DNA from: Chitinophagaceae bacterium
GTDB lineage: Bacteria; Bacteroidota; Bacteroidia; Chitinophagales; Chitinophagaceae
Reading direction: 5' to 3'
NCBI GenBank assembly: GCA_025455665.1
Contig: JALOMC010000013.1
Coordinates: forward strand, 1-31,509
Length of the DNA stretch: 31,509 nt
Shown here: positions 1 to 7,882 of the stretch, piece after piece
Layout: every line of letters starts with the position of its first letter
Numbering within the stretch: position 1 is the first letter of the stretch
The notes under the pieces: generated by a model
Told to the model about the DNA's origin: nothing
The model's database searches: none
Seen by the model: only the letters and a program-made list of their open reading frames with translations
Program-made: the position numbers and the translations under genes

Positions 1-2907
1 GCCGGCATCAGCTGGGAGAATATTTCTGATGGATTCTTCAAAACCGGCTCAGTGGGGGCTATTGCCGTCAGCGAAAGCGACCCCAACGTAGTATACGTGG
101 GCATGGGCGAGCATGCTGTGCGTGGCGTAATGACATCGGCCGGCGATGGGGTATACAAAAGCACCGATGCCGGCAAAACCTGGCGCCACCTGGGGCTGGA
201 AAAGACACTGCACATCGCCGCCATCCGGGTGCACCCCACCAATTCCGATATAGTTTGGGTAGCCGCTCAGGGGGCCGTGCACGGTCCTTCGGCCGATCGG
301 GGCATTTACCTGAGTACCGATGGCGGCAACACCTGGCAACGGACCTTGTATATAGATAACAATACCGGCTGCGCCGACCTGAGCCTGGATATGCGCAACC
401 CACGCATCCTGTACGCTGCCATGTGGGACCACCGCCGGCTGCCCTGGAAGGTGATAAGCGGCGGGCCGGGCAGTGGCCTGTACAAAAGCACCGATGGCGG
501 CCGCACCTGGCAACCACTACAAAACGGGCTGCCCGCAGCGCTGGGCAAAGCGGCCATAGATGTAAGCCGGGCCAATCCGCAGCGGGTGTATGCCAATATA
601 GAAGCTGAAGGCGACAAAGGCGGCGTATACCGCAGCGATGATGGCGGCAACAGCTGGCAGCAAACCAACAAAACCCGCGTAACGGTGGCCAGGGCCTGGT
701 ACTACATCGAAATTTTTGCCGACCCTCAGCAAGAAGACGTAGTGTACGTGCTGAATGCGCCGGCCCTGAAATCAATAGACGGCGGACGCACCTTTACCAA
801 CCTGCCAACGCCGCATGGCGATAACCACTGGCTGTGGATAGACCCGCAGAATAACCAGCGGATGATTAACAGCAATGATGGTGGCGCCAACGTGTCATTT
901 AACGGCGGTAAGAGTTGGAGCACCCAGCAAAACCAGCCGACGGCGCAATTCTATCGGGTAATAACCGATAACCGCTACCCCTACCACCTGTACGCCGGCC
1001 AGCAGGACAATACGGCGGTGATTGTGCCCAGCGCCAGCCCCCAGGGCGAAGTAGACTGGCAACAATGGACCTTTGGGCCCGGTGGCGAAAGCGCTTTCCT
1101 GGCCTTTGACCCGAATAACCCGCAGAAAATATATGGCGGCAGCTACCAGGGCAACATTGAGGTACTGGACCGCAACCTGCAATCGACGAAGGACATCATG
1201 GCCAGTCCTACCATTGGCCTGGCAGTACCCCCTGCAAAGCAGACCTACCGGTTCAATTGGAATGCGCCTATTGTAGCCGACCCCTTTGAGCCAGGCACCA
1301 TTTGGCACGCCGGCAATAAAGTATTGCGCAGCACCGATGGCGGCCAAAGCTGGACGGCCATCAGCCCCGACCTGACCCGTAACGACAGCACCAAACATGG
1401 CGATGGCGGCGGCCCGTATACCAACGAAGGAGCTGGTGGCGAAGTGTACAATACCATTGCCTACCTGGCAGCTTCGAAAACAACCCGGGGTGAATGGTGG
1501 AGTGGCAGCGATGATGGCCTGGTGTACCTGACACGTGATGGCGGCAGCACCTGGACCAATGTAACGCCCCCGGGCACCGGTGAAACGCTCATCAACAGCA
1601 TCGAAGTATCTCCACATCAGCCCGGTAAGGCATGGGTGGTAGCTACCCGATATAAGTTCAACGATTTTTCGCCGGCGGTGTACCTGACCACCGACTACGG
1701 CGCCAGCTGGCAACTGGTAACCATGGGTATGGCAGCCAACGATTTTTGCCGTGTGGTACGCGAAGACAGCAAGCGGCCCGGATTACTATACGCAGGCAAC
1801 GAACGTGGTATGTACCTGAGCTACGACGATGGCAAAAACTGGCAGCCTTTTCAGCTGAACCTGCCGGTGGTGGCCATTACCGATCTGGCCATAAAGGACA
1901 ACGACCTGGTAGCTGCCACCTCGGGCCGTGCTTTTTGGATACTGGACGATTTAACGCCGCTGCGCCAAATGGCGGGAATGGTACCCACCAGGCCTACCCT
2001 ATACAGCAGCGGAACCGCTATTCGCAATGGCTGGCCGGGCCGTAGCCGCCCCTCATTGGGCGGCAACCTGCCCGAGGGGGCTATTATTTATTACTACCTG
2101 CCCGCCAAAGCTGATTCGGCCACGCTGGAAATAGTAGTAAAAGATGCCGCTGGCAAAACACTGCGGCGCTACAGCAGTAAAAAGGATGAAAATGAAATAG
2201 CCGGCTACCCCGGCGGGCCGCCAACAGCGCCGCTGCTGGCTACAAGTGCCGGGTTGCACCGTATCAACTGGGATTTGCGCCAGCACACACTACCGGGTGT
2301 AAAAGGTCAGTTTTTAAATGCTGACTACCGCGGCGCCAGCCTGCCGCCAGGTGAGTACCAGCTGGTATTGAAAATGGGTGCCGACAGCATGCTACAAGCG
2401 CTGCGCATCGTGCCTTCGCCCCTGCTTAAAGCAGATCAGCAAAAAGCCTTTGAAGATCAATACCGCCTGGCCAACTCGATAGATGAAGCCGTGACCAGCA
2501 TGCATACGCAAGTAGCCCGACTGCGCAGCGCCAAAAAGCAGTTGGAAGACCTGCAAAGCCTGCTAAAGCAGGACCCAGACAAAAAAGCTTTGGTAGAGGC
2601 CGCTGCGCAGCTGGTGAAAAAAATAGACAATTGGCAGCAGCAAATCGTTACTACCCGGCAGGAGACTTTTCAAGACGTCATTAACTTTTACAATCAGCTG
2701 AGTGCCGAAATGCTGGACCTACGGGGCCGTATGGAAAACGCTACTCAGCCACAAGTACCAGCCGGCCACCGGCAGCGCCTGGCGCAGCTCATGACCGCCT
2801 GGGAGCGGCACCGCAGCCAACTGCATCAATTGCTGGAAAATGACCTCCCTGCATTCAATCGGCAGTACAAAGAGGCTGCCCTGCCCTACCTGCTGTTGCC
2901 GCAATAG
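1..2907 (+). CDS. BNR/Vps10-like beta-propeller protein, 5' truncated by window edge
   Basis: The reading frame is open from base 1, so the true start and any signal peptide lie outside the window; the GTG at 52 is internal. At least ten Asp-box (BNR) repeats of the form S-x-D-x-G-x-T/S-W begin near bases 154, 306, 481, 628, 766, 898, 1324, 1525, 1681 and 1813. Such repeats build the blades of sialidase- or sortilin/Vps10-like propellers. The last 170 or so residues, after about base 2400, are rich in K, E, Q and L and look helical or coiled-coil. No T9SS sorting domain is visible at the C-terminus. Large exported proteins of this kind are common in Bacteroidota and are often annotated 'glycosyl hydrolase' or 'VPS10 domain protein'. 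No catalytic sialidase signature is seen, so an enzymatic role is not claimed. A strong hairpin follows the stop. Confidence 0.85.
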   Translation, partial: AGISWENISDGFFKTGSVGAIAVSESDPNVVYVGMGEHAVRGVMTSAGDGVYKSTDAGKTWRHLGLEKTLHIAAIRVHPTNSDIVWVAAQGAVHGPSADRGIYLSTDGGNTWQRTLYIDNNTGCADLSLDMRNPRILYAAMWDHRRLPWKVISGGPGSGLYKSTDGGRTWQPLQNGLPAALGKAAIDVSRANPQRVYANIEAEGDKGGVYRSDDGGNSWQQTNKTRVTVARAWYYIEIFADPQQEDVVYVLNAPALKSIDGGRTFTNLPTPHGDNHWLWIDPQNNQRMINSNDGGANVSFNGGKSWSTQQNQPTAQFYRVITDNRYPYHLYAGQQDNTAVIVPSASPQGEVDWQQWTFGPGGESAFLAFDPNNPQKIYGGSYQGNIEVLDRNLQSTKDIMASPTIGLAVPPAKQTYRFNWNAPIVADPFEPGTIWHAGNKVLRSTDGGQSWTAISPDLTRNDSTKHGDGGGPYTNEGAGGEVYNTIAYLAASKTTRGEWWSGSDDGLVYLTRDGGSTWTNVTPPGTGETLINSIEVSPHQPGKAWVVATRYKFNDFSPAVYLTTDYGASWQLVTMGMAANDFCRVVREDSKRPGLLYAGNERGMYLSYDDGKNWQPFQLNLPVVAITDLAIKDNDLVAATSGRAFWILDDLTPLRQMAGMVPTRPTLYSSGTAIRNGWPGRSRPSLGGNLPEGAIIYYYLPAKADSATLEIVVKDAAGKTLRRYSSKKDENEIAGYPGGPPTAPLLATSAGLHRINWDLRQHTLPGVKGQFLNADYRGASLPPGEYQLVLKMGADSMLQALRIVPSPLLKADQQKAFEDQYRLANSIDEAVTSMHTQVARLRSAKKQLEDLQSLLKQDPDKKALVEAAAQLVKKIDNWQQQIVTTRQETFQDVINFYNQLSAEMLDLRGRMENATQPQVPAGHRQRLAQLMTAWERHRSQLHQLLENDLPAFNRQYKEAALPYLLLPQ

Positions 2908-2929
2908 CAATCATTCGACTAATCCATTC

Positions 2930-2970
2930 ATCAAAACGGAGTCCCTTGCTTTTGGGGACTCCGTTTTGAT
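2930..2970. terminator. Bidirectional terminator between convergent genes
   Basis: A perfect 16-bp stem (2930-2945 with 2955-2970) and a 9-base loop lie between the stop of the propeller gene on + and the stop of the exonuclease on -. Each arm ends in an A/T-rich stretch, so it can end transcription in both directions. Confidence 0.85.
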
Positions 2971-2991
2971 TGAAAGCAAAGCCATGCAAGG

Positions 2992-3669
2992 CTAGGATGC
3001 CACTATTTGAGATGCTTGCAGCAATGGTTGGCCGGTCAGGCGAAGCAGTACCTGCGCCACAGTAGCTACGTCCTGCTGACAATATCGGGCGATACCATCG
3101 ATGTCCTGATGGGTCCAGTAGGCCTTGCCTACCATGCTACCATCCATATCGGTTTTGGGCGAAGGCAGGCCCAAACAGGAGGCCAGCAGGTGCAGCGAGG
3201 TATAGTTTTTATAATCGCCGAAGCGCCACAGCTGCAGTGTATCCAGCAGGGGCACCTCCCAGGGCTTCAGCGCCTGAAAATCGAGCCAGGCGGGCAGCGG
3301 CAGCCCATTGATGAGCAGCCGGCGGCACAGGTAAGGCTTTCGGGCGGCCAATAGCTGGCCTACGGCCTGTACAAACTGCTCCAGCACCTCCTTCTCGTTG
3401 GGCCCGGCTATCGACTTCAGCCTTAGCTGACGGGTACTCCCCTCTTGCCGAAAATATCCCAGACTGATGCATACCACCTTTCCAAACTCGGCCATGATAG
3501 CGGCACGCTCCGCATAAAAGTCCTGAGCAGACACATCGGCTGGCAGCTGCCATCGCACTTTTTGCTCCCATAGCTCCTGCCAATTGGCATCCAGTTGCTG
3601 GTAGTCGGGGGCGGCCGAAACGGTTTCAATGTCCATCAGCAACCATTGTTCAGCAGCGGGCAGTTCCAT
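2992..3669 (-). CDS. DEDDy-type 3'-5' exonuclease (PolB-exo2-like), Exo II motif missing
   Basis: This 225-residue protein fits the predicted 3'-5' exonuclease family related to the PolB exonuclease domain. Exo I is D13-x-E15 and Exo III is Y196-x3-D200 within a YCQQDV motif. The segment with W-E-V, D-T-L, F-G-D-Y-K-N-Y and the LING turn is also as expected. Family members normally carry an H-N-x3-F-D (Exo II) segment just before the P-Y-x-C-R-R-x-L-I-N-G stretch. Here the chain runs directly from K-P-Y-L-C (111-115) into R-R-L-L-I-N-G with no H-N-x3-F-D, so the third metal-binding Asp is lost. The start at 3669 is preferred over an upstream extension to 3864, because that extension is not protein-like and the leader before 3669 is A-rich. 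The protein may be inactive, or this may be an assembly error. Confidence 0.8.
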   Translation of the reverse strand: MELPAAEQWLLMDIETVSAAPDYQQLDANWQELWEQKVRWQLPADVSAQDFYAERAAIMAEFGKVVCISLGYFRQEGSTRQLRLKSIAGPNEKEVLEQFVQAVGQLLAARKPYLCRRLLINGLPLPAWLDFQALKPWEVPLLDTLQLWRFGDYKNYTSLHLLASCLGLPSPKTDMDGSMVGKAYWTHQDIDGIARYCQQDVATVAQVLLRLTGQPLLQASQIVAS

Positions 3670-3830
3670 AGTCTTTACTTTTTTGAAACACGAATAAAAC
3701 ATATAAACTGCTGAAGCACAACCGTATAAATGCTGATTTGGCCCGGCTGTGCTGCTACAAAGGCGTGCAAAGGGGCAGCTGGCACCGTATTTGACTGATA
3801 AAAAGTGATAGGTAGTACCTGAACGGCACG

Positions 3831-3855
3831 AAAAAGCCCCCGAGAGACGGGGGCT
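3831..3855 (-). terminator. Rho-independent terminator, minus strand
   Basis: An 8-bp G+C-rich stem (3835-3842 with 3848-3855) with a 5-base loop is followed, in minus-strand sense, by a run of five U (plus-strand A at 3831-3835). No protein gene lies immediately upstream, so it may end readthrough from the Crp/Fnr unit or a short RNA. Confidence 0.75.
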
Positions 3856-3920
3856 ACTTGTCAATGAGTTTAGGGGTTTGCTTCAGAATCTGCTGTAAAG
3901 AAACATCAACGTAGGAACAC

Positions 3921-3948
3921 AAAAAAGGGCCGAACAGGCCCCTTTTTT
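3921..3948. terminator. Terminator downstream of Crp/Fnr gene
   Basis: GGGCC at 3927-3931 pairs with GGCCC at 3937-3941. The stem is flanked by A6 on the left and T6 on the right, giving U runs in both directions. On the minus strand it is the first terminator after the Crp/Fnr-family gene. Confidence 0.75.
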
Positions 3949-4013
3949 GCTTTATAACCAACAAGAATTTTTGCGAAAAATCGTAACTAGTTGATAGACA
4001 TTGACTTATCAAA

Positions 4014-4031
4014 ATTTGACATTTGTCAAAT
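4014..4031. promoter_or_regulatory. FNR/Crp-type dyad, copy 1
   Basis: ATTTGAC-ATTT-GTCAAAT is a dyad with 7-bp arms and contains the TTGA-N6-TCAA core used by FNR-like Crp-family proteins. An almost identical copy begins 39 bp to the right. Binding by the neighbouring regulator is inferred, not shown. Confidence 0.55.
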
Positions 4032-4053
4032 TGGGTTTCCCTCACCCCCTTTT

Positions 4054-4070
4054 TTTGACATTTGTCAAAT
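4054..4070. promoter_or_regulatory. FNR/Crp-type dyad, copy 2, over the crp-like stop codon
   Basis: TTTGAC-ATTT-GTCAAA repeats the core of copy 1, including the ATTT spacer. It overlaps the stop codon (4065-4067) of the Crp/Fnr-family gene. The location at a 3' end suggests control of a minus-strand transcript starting near 4000, or a decoy or autoregulatory role. Confidence 0.5.
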
Positions 4071-4724
4071 CTTTTTTTCGAAGCTGTCGGCGTAGGCCCT
4101 CGAAATGGAAGTACGCAGGCGGCTGAGGGTTTCCAATGTCATTCCCAAATAAGACGCAATGAACTTAAGCGGCACCCGGTTCACCAGTTCAGGTCTTTTT
4201 TCCTGAAAGTAGGCAAATCGGCTGCTGGCCTTTCCTAAACGAGCCAGATAGCTCCGTTCTTCGGCCTGTTGGTAGGCCTGCTGCAGCACCAGACGAGCTG
4301 CTGTATTCAACTCGGGGTAGCGGGAATAGGCAGCTTCCAGATCGCTGTAATGAAGGCCTATCAATGTCAGATCCTCCAGCGCCTGTATATTTTCCAATGC
4401 CGGCGATTGGTCGAAAAAACTGCTGCTGGACACCAACTCATGGTCGGTAGCTATCCAGGTGGTTATTTCATTTTTGCCGTCGGCCACAAAGCCACGGACC
4501 AAGCCATGGCGTACCATAAATATGTAGGGGCACACCTGTCCTTTGCGAAGCAGGAACTTGCCCTTCGGCACCGAGCATTGAAAGGATCGGCTATCGAGAA
4601 AACGAGTAGCCCGCTCACCTATTGGGTGAAACGCATTGAGTAGTTGGGAAGGTGTGGGTGCCCCAGCCGGCACTGCTGTTTTTGTTCTTTCTACAAAAAA
4701 CAGACCCTCGATCGTTAGATTCAT
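4065..4724 (-). CDS. Crp/Fnr-family transcriptional regulator
   Basis: The protein has 219 residues, normal for the family. Residues about 36-135 form a cyclic-nucleotide-binding-like beta-roll, including the P-K-G-K-x-L-L-R-K-G turn at 53-62 and an F-M-V-R-x-G-L-V-R-G-F strand pair near 69-79. Residues about 184-207 form the C-terminal winged helix (V-P-L-K-F-I-A-S-Y-L-G-M-T, then L-S-R-L-R). There is no N-terminal Cys cluster of the oxygen-sensing FNR kind; only C50 and C65 are present. The effector is unknown. In Bacteroidota most such paralogues are uncharacterised one-component regulators. The gene is transcribed after the fusA terminator and is probably its own unit. Its 3' end carries one of two FNR-type dyads. 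Confidence 0.9.
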   Translation of the reverse strand: MNLTIEGLFFVERTKTAVPAGAPTPSQLLNAFHPIGERATRFLDSRSFQCSVPKGKFLLRKGQVCPYIFMVRHGLVRGFVADGKNEITTWIATDHELVSSSSFFDQSPALENIQALEDLTLIGLHYSDLEAAYSRYPELNTAARLVLQQAYQQAEERSYLARLGKASSRFAYFQEKRPELVNRVPLKFIASYLGMTLETLSRLRTSISRAYADSFEKKI

Positions 4725-4781
4725 AAGCCGCTATTTACAACGCATGTTGCCGGGCTTAGGGTTGCAAAAGACACGAAAGCA

Positions 4782-4809
4782 AAAAGCCACTGACCAATCA
4801 GTGGCTTTT
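4782..4809. terminator. fusA terminator
   Basis: A 12-bp perfect stem (4782-4793 with 4798-4809) with a CCAA loop lies just after the fusA stop. A/T tracts on both sides give a U run on the minus strand. Confidence 0.88.
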
Positions 4810-4831
4810 ATAAAAGTAGGATTTTTTTTAA

Positions 4832-6982
4832 TTACTCCTCTACTTTCAGCTTTCCTTTTTGCTTGGCTATTACCTCTTCGGCAATGTTGTTGGGCGCCGG
4901 AGCATAGTGGCTGAACTCCATGGTACTGGTAGCACGGCCCGAGCTAAGCGAACGCAGCTGCGTTACATAACCAAACATTTCGCTCAGCGGCACCTTGGCC
5001 TTGATGACCTGGGCATTGTTCCGGCTGTCCATGCCTTCCAGCATACCGCGGCGGCGGTTCAGGTCACCGGTTACATCACCCATGTATTGGTCAGGGGTAA
5101 TTACTTCCACCTTCATAATGGGTTCCAGCAGTACCGGCTTCGCTTTGCGGCCGGCTTCGCGGAAGCCTGCACGGGCACACAGTTCAAAGCTCATACCATC
5201 AGAGTCAACGGCGTGGAAGCTGCCATCGAAGATGCGCACCTTCATGTTTACGACAGGGTAAGCGGCCAATACACCTGTACCCATGCTGTTTTCAAAACCT
5301 TTCTGGATGGGGCCTACAAATTCCTTAGGGATGCTGCCGCCAAACAGGTCGTTTACAAACTGGAAGTGCTTATCGGGGTTTTCTTTTTGCCATTCTTCGT
5401 CTACGGGGCCAATCTCAAACTGGATATCGGCAAACTTACCGCGACCACCAGTCTGTTTTTTCAGTACCTCGCGGTGCTGTACAGTATTCGTAAAGGCCTC
5501 TTTGTACGATACCATCGGGGCACCCTGGTTTACTTCCACCTTGAATTCGCGACGCATCCGGTCTACGATGATCTCAAGGTGCAGTTCGCCCATACCGCGA
5601 AGGATGGTTTGGCCTGTTTCCTCGTCGGTATTTACCCGCAGTGTGGGGTCTTCTTCTACCAGTTTGGCGATGGCCATACCCATTTTGTCTACGTCGGCCT
5701 GTGTTTTAGGCTCTACCGCAATGGCAATCACCGGCTCGGGGATGAACATGTTTTCAAGTACGATCGGGTGGTTTTCGTCGCACAGGGTATCACCAGTCTT
5801 GATCTCTTTGAAACCAACGGCAGCACCAATGTCACCAGCTTCGATGTATTCAATGGGGTTCTGCTTGTTAGCAAACATCTTCATGATCCGGCTGATGCGT
5901 TCGTTTTTGCCACTGCGCATGTTTTTCACATAGCTGCCAGCATCCAAACGACCGCTATAGCACCGGAAGAATGCCAAACGACCTACGAAGGGGTCCGTCA
6001 TGATTTTGAAAGCCAACGCTGCAAAAGGCTCCTTTGGATCGGCTTTGCGGGTGATTTCAGCACCGGTATCGGGGTTTACGCCCGGGGCGGCCGGAATGTC
6101 AACCGGTGAAGGCAGGTAACGGCAAACAGCGTCGAGGGCGGTTTGTACACCCTTGTTTTTGAATGAAGAACCGCACATCATGGGCACAATGCTCAGGTCG
6201 ATAGTAGCCTTGCGGATAGCCTCATGAATCTCGTCTTCGTTGATGCTGTTCGGATCGTCGAAGAATTTTTCCATCAGCTGATCGTCATATTCAGCTACGG
6301 CTTCTACCAGCTGAGCACGCCACATTTCGGCTTCTTCCACCATGTCGGCCGGAATATCGATCTCGTCGAAGGTCATGCCCTCAGTTTCCATGTGCCAAAT
6401 GATGCCCTTCATCTTGATGAGGTCCACCACACCCTGGAAGTTGTCTTCAGCACCGATAGGCAGCTGCAGCGGAACGGCTTTGCTACCCAGCATTTCGCGT
6501 ACCTGCTTCACTACGTTCAGGAAGTCGGCACCGGCACGGTCCATTTTGTTTACAAAACCGATACGGGGAACACCATAGCGGTTAGCCTGGCGCCATACGG
6601 TTTCGCTCTGCGGCTCCACGCCATCTACAGCCGAAAACAGGGCGATCAGGCCATCCAGTACACGCATTGAACGCTCCACTTCCACGGTAAAGTCCACGTG
6701 ACCCGGCGTATCGATGATGTTGAAAGAGTATTCTTTCGAATCAGCGGTCGTCTTTCCCTTATCGGTCGGGAAGTTCCACTTACAGCTTACCGCTGCCGAG
6801 GTAATGGTGATACCACGTTCTTTTTCCTGCTCCATCCAGTCGGTGGTGGCAGCACCTTCGTGCACCTCACCTATGCGGTGGATCATACCGGTGTAGCGCA
6901 AAATACGCTCGGTAGTGGTGGTTTTGCCGGCGTCGATGTGAGCGGCAATACCAAAGTTGCGTCTGAATTTGAGGTCGGCCAT
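4832..6982 (-). CDS. fusA: Elongation factor G
   Basis: This 716-residue protein is the ribosomal translocase GTPase. G1 is A-H-I-D-A-G-K-T (14-21), G3 is D-T-P-G-H (91-95) and G4 is N-K-M-D (145-148). The switch I region E-R-G-I-T-I lies at 55-60. Domains II to V follow, with the R-G-M-G-E-L-H-L-E-I strand and a C-terminal F-S-H-Y-x-P-A-P segment. The start at 6982 (M-A-D-L-K-F) matches EF-G N-termini; an 18-codon in-frame extension to 7036 is rejected because it runs through the promoter box at 7034-7041. The gene stands alone: rpsL, rpsG and rpsJ, the usual str-operon partners, are not beside it. It is followed by a strong terminator. Sequence and length argue for a functional housekeeping EF-G, though a second copy elsewhere cannot be excluded. 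Confidence 0.97.
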   Translation of the reverse strand: MADLKFRRNFGIAAHIDAGKTTTTERILRYTGMIHRIGEVHEGAATTDWMEQEKERGITITSAAVSCKWNFPTDKGKTTADSKEYSFNIIDTPGHVDFTVEVERSMRVLDGLIALFSAVDGVEPQSETVWRQANRYGVPRIGFVNKMDRAGADFLNVVKQVREMLGSKAVPLQLPIGAEDNFQGVVDLIKMKGIIWHMETEGMTFDEIDIPADMVEEAEMWRAQLVEAVAEYDDQLMEKFFDDPNSINEDEIHEAIRKATIDLSIVPMMCGSSFKNKGVQTALDAVCRYLPSPVDIPAAPGVNPDTGAEITRKADPKEPFAALAFKIMTDPFVGRLAFFRCYSGRLDAGSYVKNMRSGKNERISRIMKMFANKQNPIEYIEAGDIGAAVGFKEIKTGDTLCDENHPIVLENMFIPEPVIAIAVEPKTQADVDKMGMAIAKLVEEDPTLRVNTDEETGQTILRGMGELHLEIIVDRMRREFKVEVNQGAPMVSYKEAFTNTVQHREVLKKQTGGRGKFADIQFEIGPVDEEWQKENPDKHFQFVNDLFGGSIPKEFVGPIQKGFENSMGTGVLAAYPVVNMKVRIFDGSFHAVDSDGMSFELCARAGFREAGRKAKPVLLEPIMKVEVITPDQYMGDVTGDLNRRRGMLEGMDSRNNAQVIKAKVPLSEMFGYVTQLRSLSSGRATSTMEFSHYAPAPNNIAEEVIAKQKGKLKVEE

Positions 6983-7033
6983 AATGGTCGTTTTATTTGT
7001 ATACGGATGTTTTACCCTTAAAATTTCGAGGCG

Positions 7034-7041
7034 CAAAGGTA
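7034..7041 (-). promoter_or_regulatory. Bacteroidota -7 box for fusA
   Basis: On the minus strand the bases read TACCTTTG, an exact TAnnTTTG match, followed by C as in other boxes of this window. It lies 51 bases before the fusA start, giving a leader of about 45 nt. No good -33 TTTG was found. Confidence 0.6.
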
Positions 7042-7109
7042 TACGTTCCGCTGTTATATTGAGTCGGGGCTAATAAAGAAATTGTGATTGGGGGGTGGCC
7101 GTGGATAAC

Positions 7110-7153
7110 ATACATGAAAAAGGGGTGCCATCTGACACCCCTTTTTCATGTAT
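7110..7153. terminator. Long perfect hairpin terminator
   Basis: An 18-bp perfect stem (7110-7127 with 7136-7153) with an 8-base loop and internal A5/T5 tracts lies 13 bases after the stop of the membrane-protein gene on the minus strand. Confidence 0.85.
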
Positions 7154-7165
7154 CCAGCATGATTA

Positions 7166-7732
7166 TCAAGCCTTTACCAGCTGCGAAGCCCGCTGCGGCA
7201 GCAGGGCATTCACCCCAAAAAACAGGGCACTGAACAGGACGGTGCCGGCCACACTGTTAGTCAGAAACGGCAGACCATCTACATAGGTTTGCAGCAAGCC
7301 GGCCACTGTTTTGGCACGGTGCAGGCCGCCGCCGCCCAGCCATACCTGAAAGTTGGACAGCAGGAAAAAGATGAGTGATCCGGCAACAGCGCCACCTGCA
7401 ATTTGCAGGGGCTTGCGGCTGTTGATGAAGAAACCAATCACAGTAGTGCCAACAATAAGGAGGTAATTGATCACCTGCCCTTTATAAAAACCGGGATAGT
7501 AGTCGCCCGGGTTCGCCATGTACAACAACTGCATCACCACATCGCTTAGCAACATGCTGGCCAGCGATACCAGAAAAGCGTACTTCCGGTTGGCCACTAC
7601 GGCACCGGCAAACAGGGCCATGGCCAGTTGCGGCGCTCCGAGCCACTCAGGACGCATGGTATACGGAATAACACGGTAGGCGGTAGCTACCAAAAACAAG
7701 AGGCTGAACACAAATACCAGCGAACGATTCAT
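7166..7732 (-). CDS. DUF6580-like integral membrane protein
   Basis: The 188-residue protein has about five hydrophobic segments, near 4-18, 32-48, 53-70, 87-102 and 110-127, with a last one near 158-175. An R-x-x-P segment near 20-24 is followed by an A-L-F-A-G-A-x-V-A-N-R-K-Y-A-F stretch and a L-S-D motif. This pattern resembles the DUF6580 family of small membrane proteins, whose function is unknown to me. A transport role is sometimes suggested by analogy with ECF S components, but nothing in the sequence proves it. It has its own terminator and a promoter box upstream, so it is probably monocistronic and separate from fusA. Confidence 0.75.
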   Translation of the reverse strand: MNRSLVFVFSLLFLVATAYRVIPYTMRPEWLGAPQLAMALFAGAVVANRKYAFLVSLASMLLSDVVMQLLYMANPGDYYPGFYKGQVINYLLIVGTTVIGFFINSRKPLQIAGGAVAGSLIFFLLSNFQVWLGGGGLHRAKTVAGLLQTYVDGLPFLTNSVAGTVLFSALFFGVNALLPQRASQLVKA

Positions 7733-7822
7733 AGCTTAGCGCAGTTTGATTCGATGTAGAAAGGGGGTCAAAAAGGCAAACGGAGCCGCCAAAAGCTACT
7801 CTGTCCATCTTTTGAGTGGGGG

Positions 7823-7830
7823 CAAAAATA
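7823..7830 (-). promoter_or_regulatory. Candidate -7 box for the membrane-protein gene
   Basis: On the minus strand the bases read TATTTTTG followed by C, an exact TAnnTTTG match 91 bases before the start at 7732. The -33 element is not clear. Confidence 0.4.
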
Positions 7831-7882
7831 GGCCAATTTGACTGCCGAACGTGTGACGGGTCTTTCTTGACATTTTTGTATT

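Larger units (their letters stand above)
3670..4064. other. Gene-free stretch between exonuclease and Crp/Fnr gene
   Basis: No convincing protein gene or tRNA is seen in these 395 bases. They hold two hairpin terminators (3835-3855 and 3921-3948) and two copies of an FNR-type dyad (4014-4031 and 4054-4070). The promoter of the exonuclease must lie in 3670-3834, but no clear TAnnTTTG box was found there. The interval of about 65 bases between the two terminators could be a short separate transcript on the minus strand. Confidence 0.6.

Noticed and set aside
895..1713. Long open frame on - opposite the propeller gene
   Set aside because: It is antisense to the repeated Asp-box gene; the frame is kept open by the repeated GGC/GAT codons.
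3854..4045. 63-codon frame on - in the gene-free stretch
   Set aside because: It runs through the hairpin terminator at 3921-3948 and matches nothing I know; a protein there is unlikely.
4859..6109. Long open frame on + opposite fusA
   Set aside because: It lies wholly inside the clear fusA gene, and its sequence has no family-like pattern; it is a mirror of codon usage.
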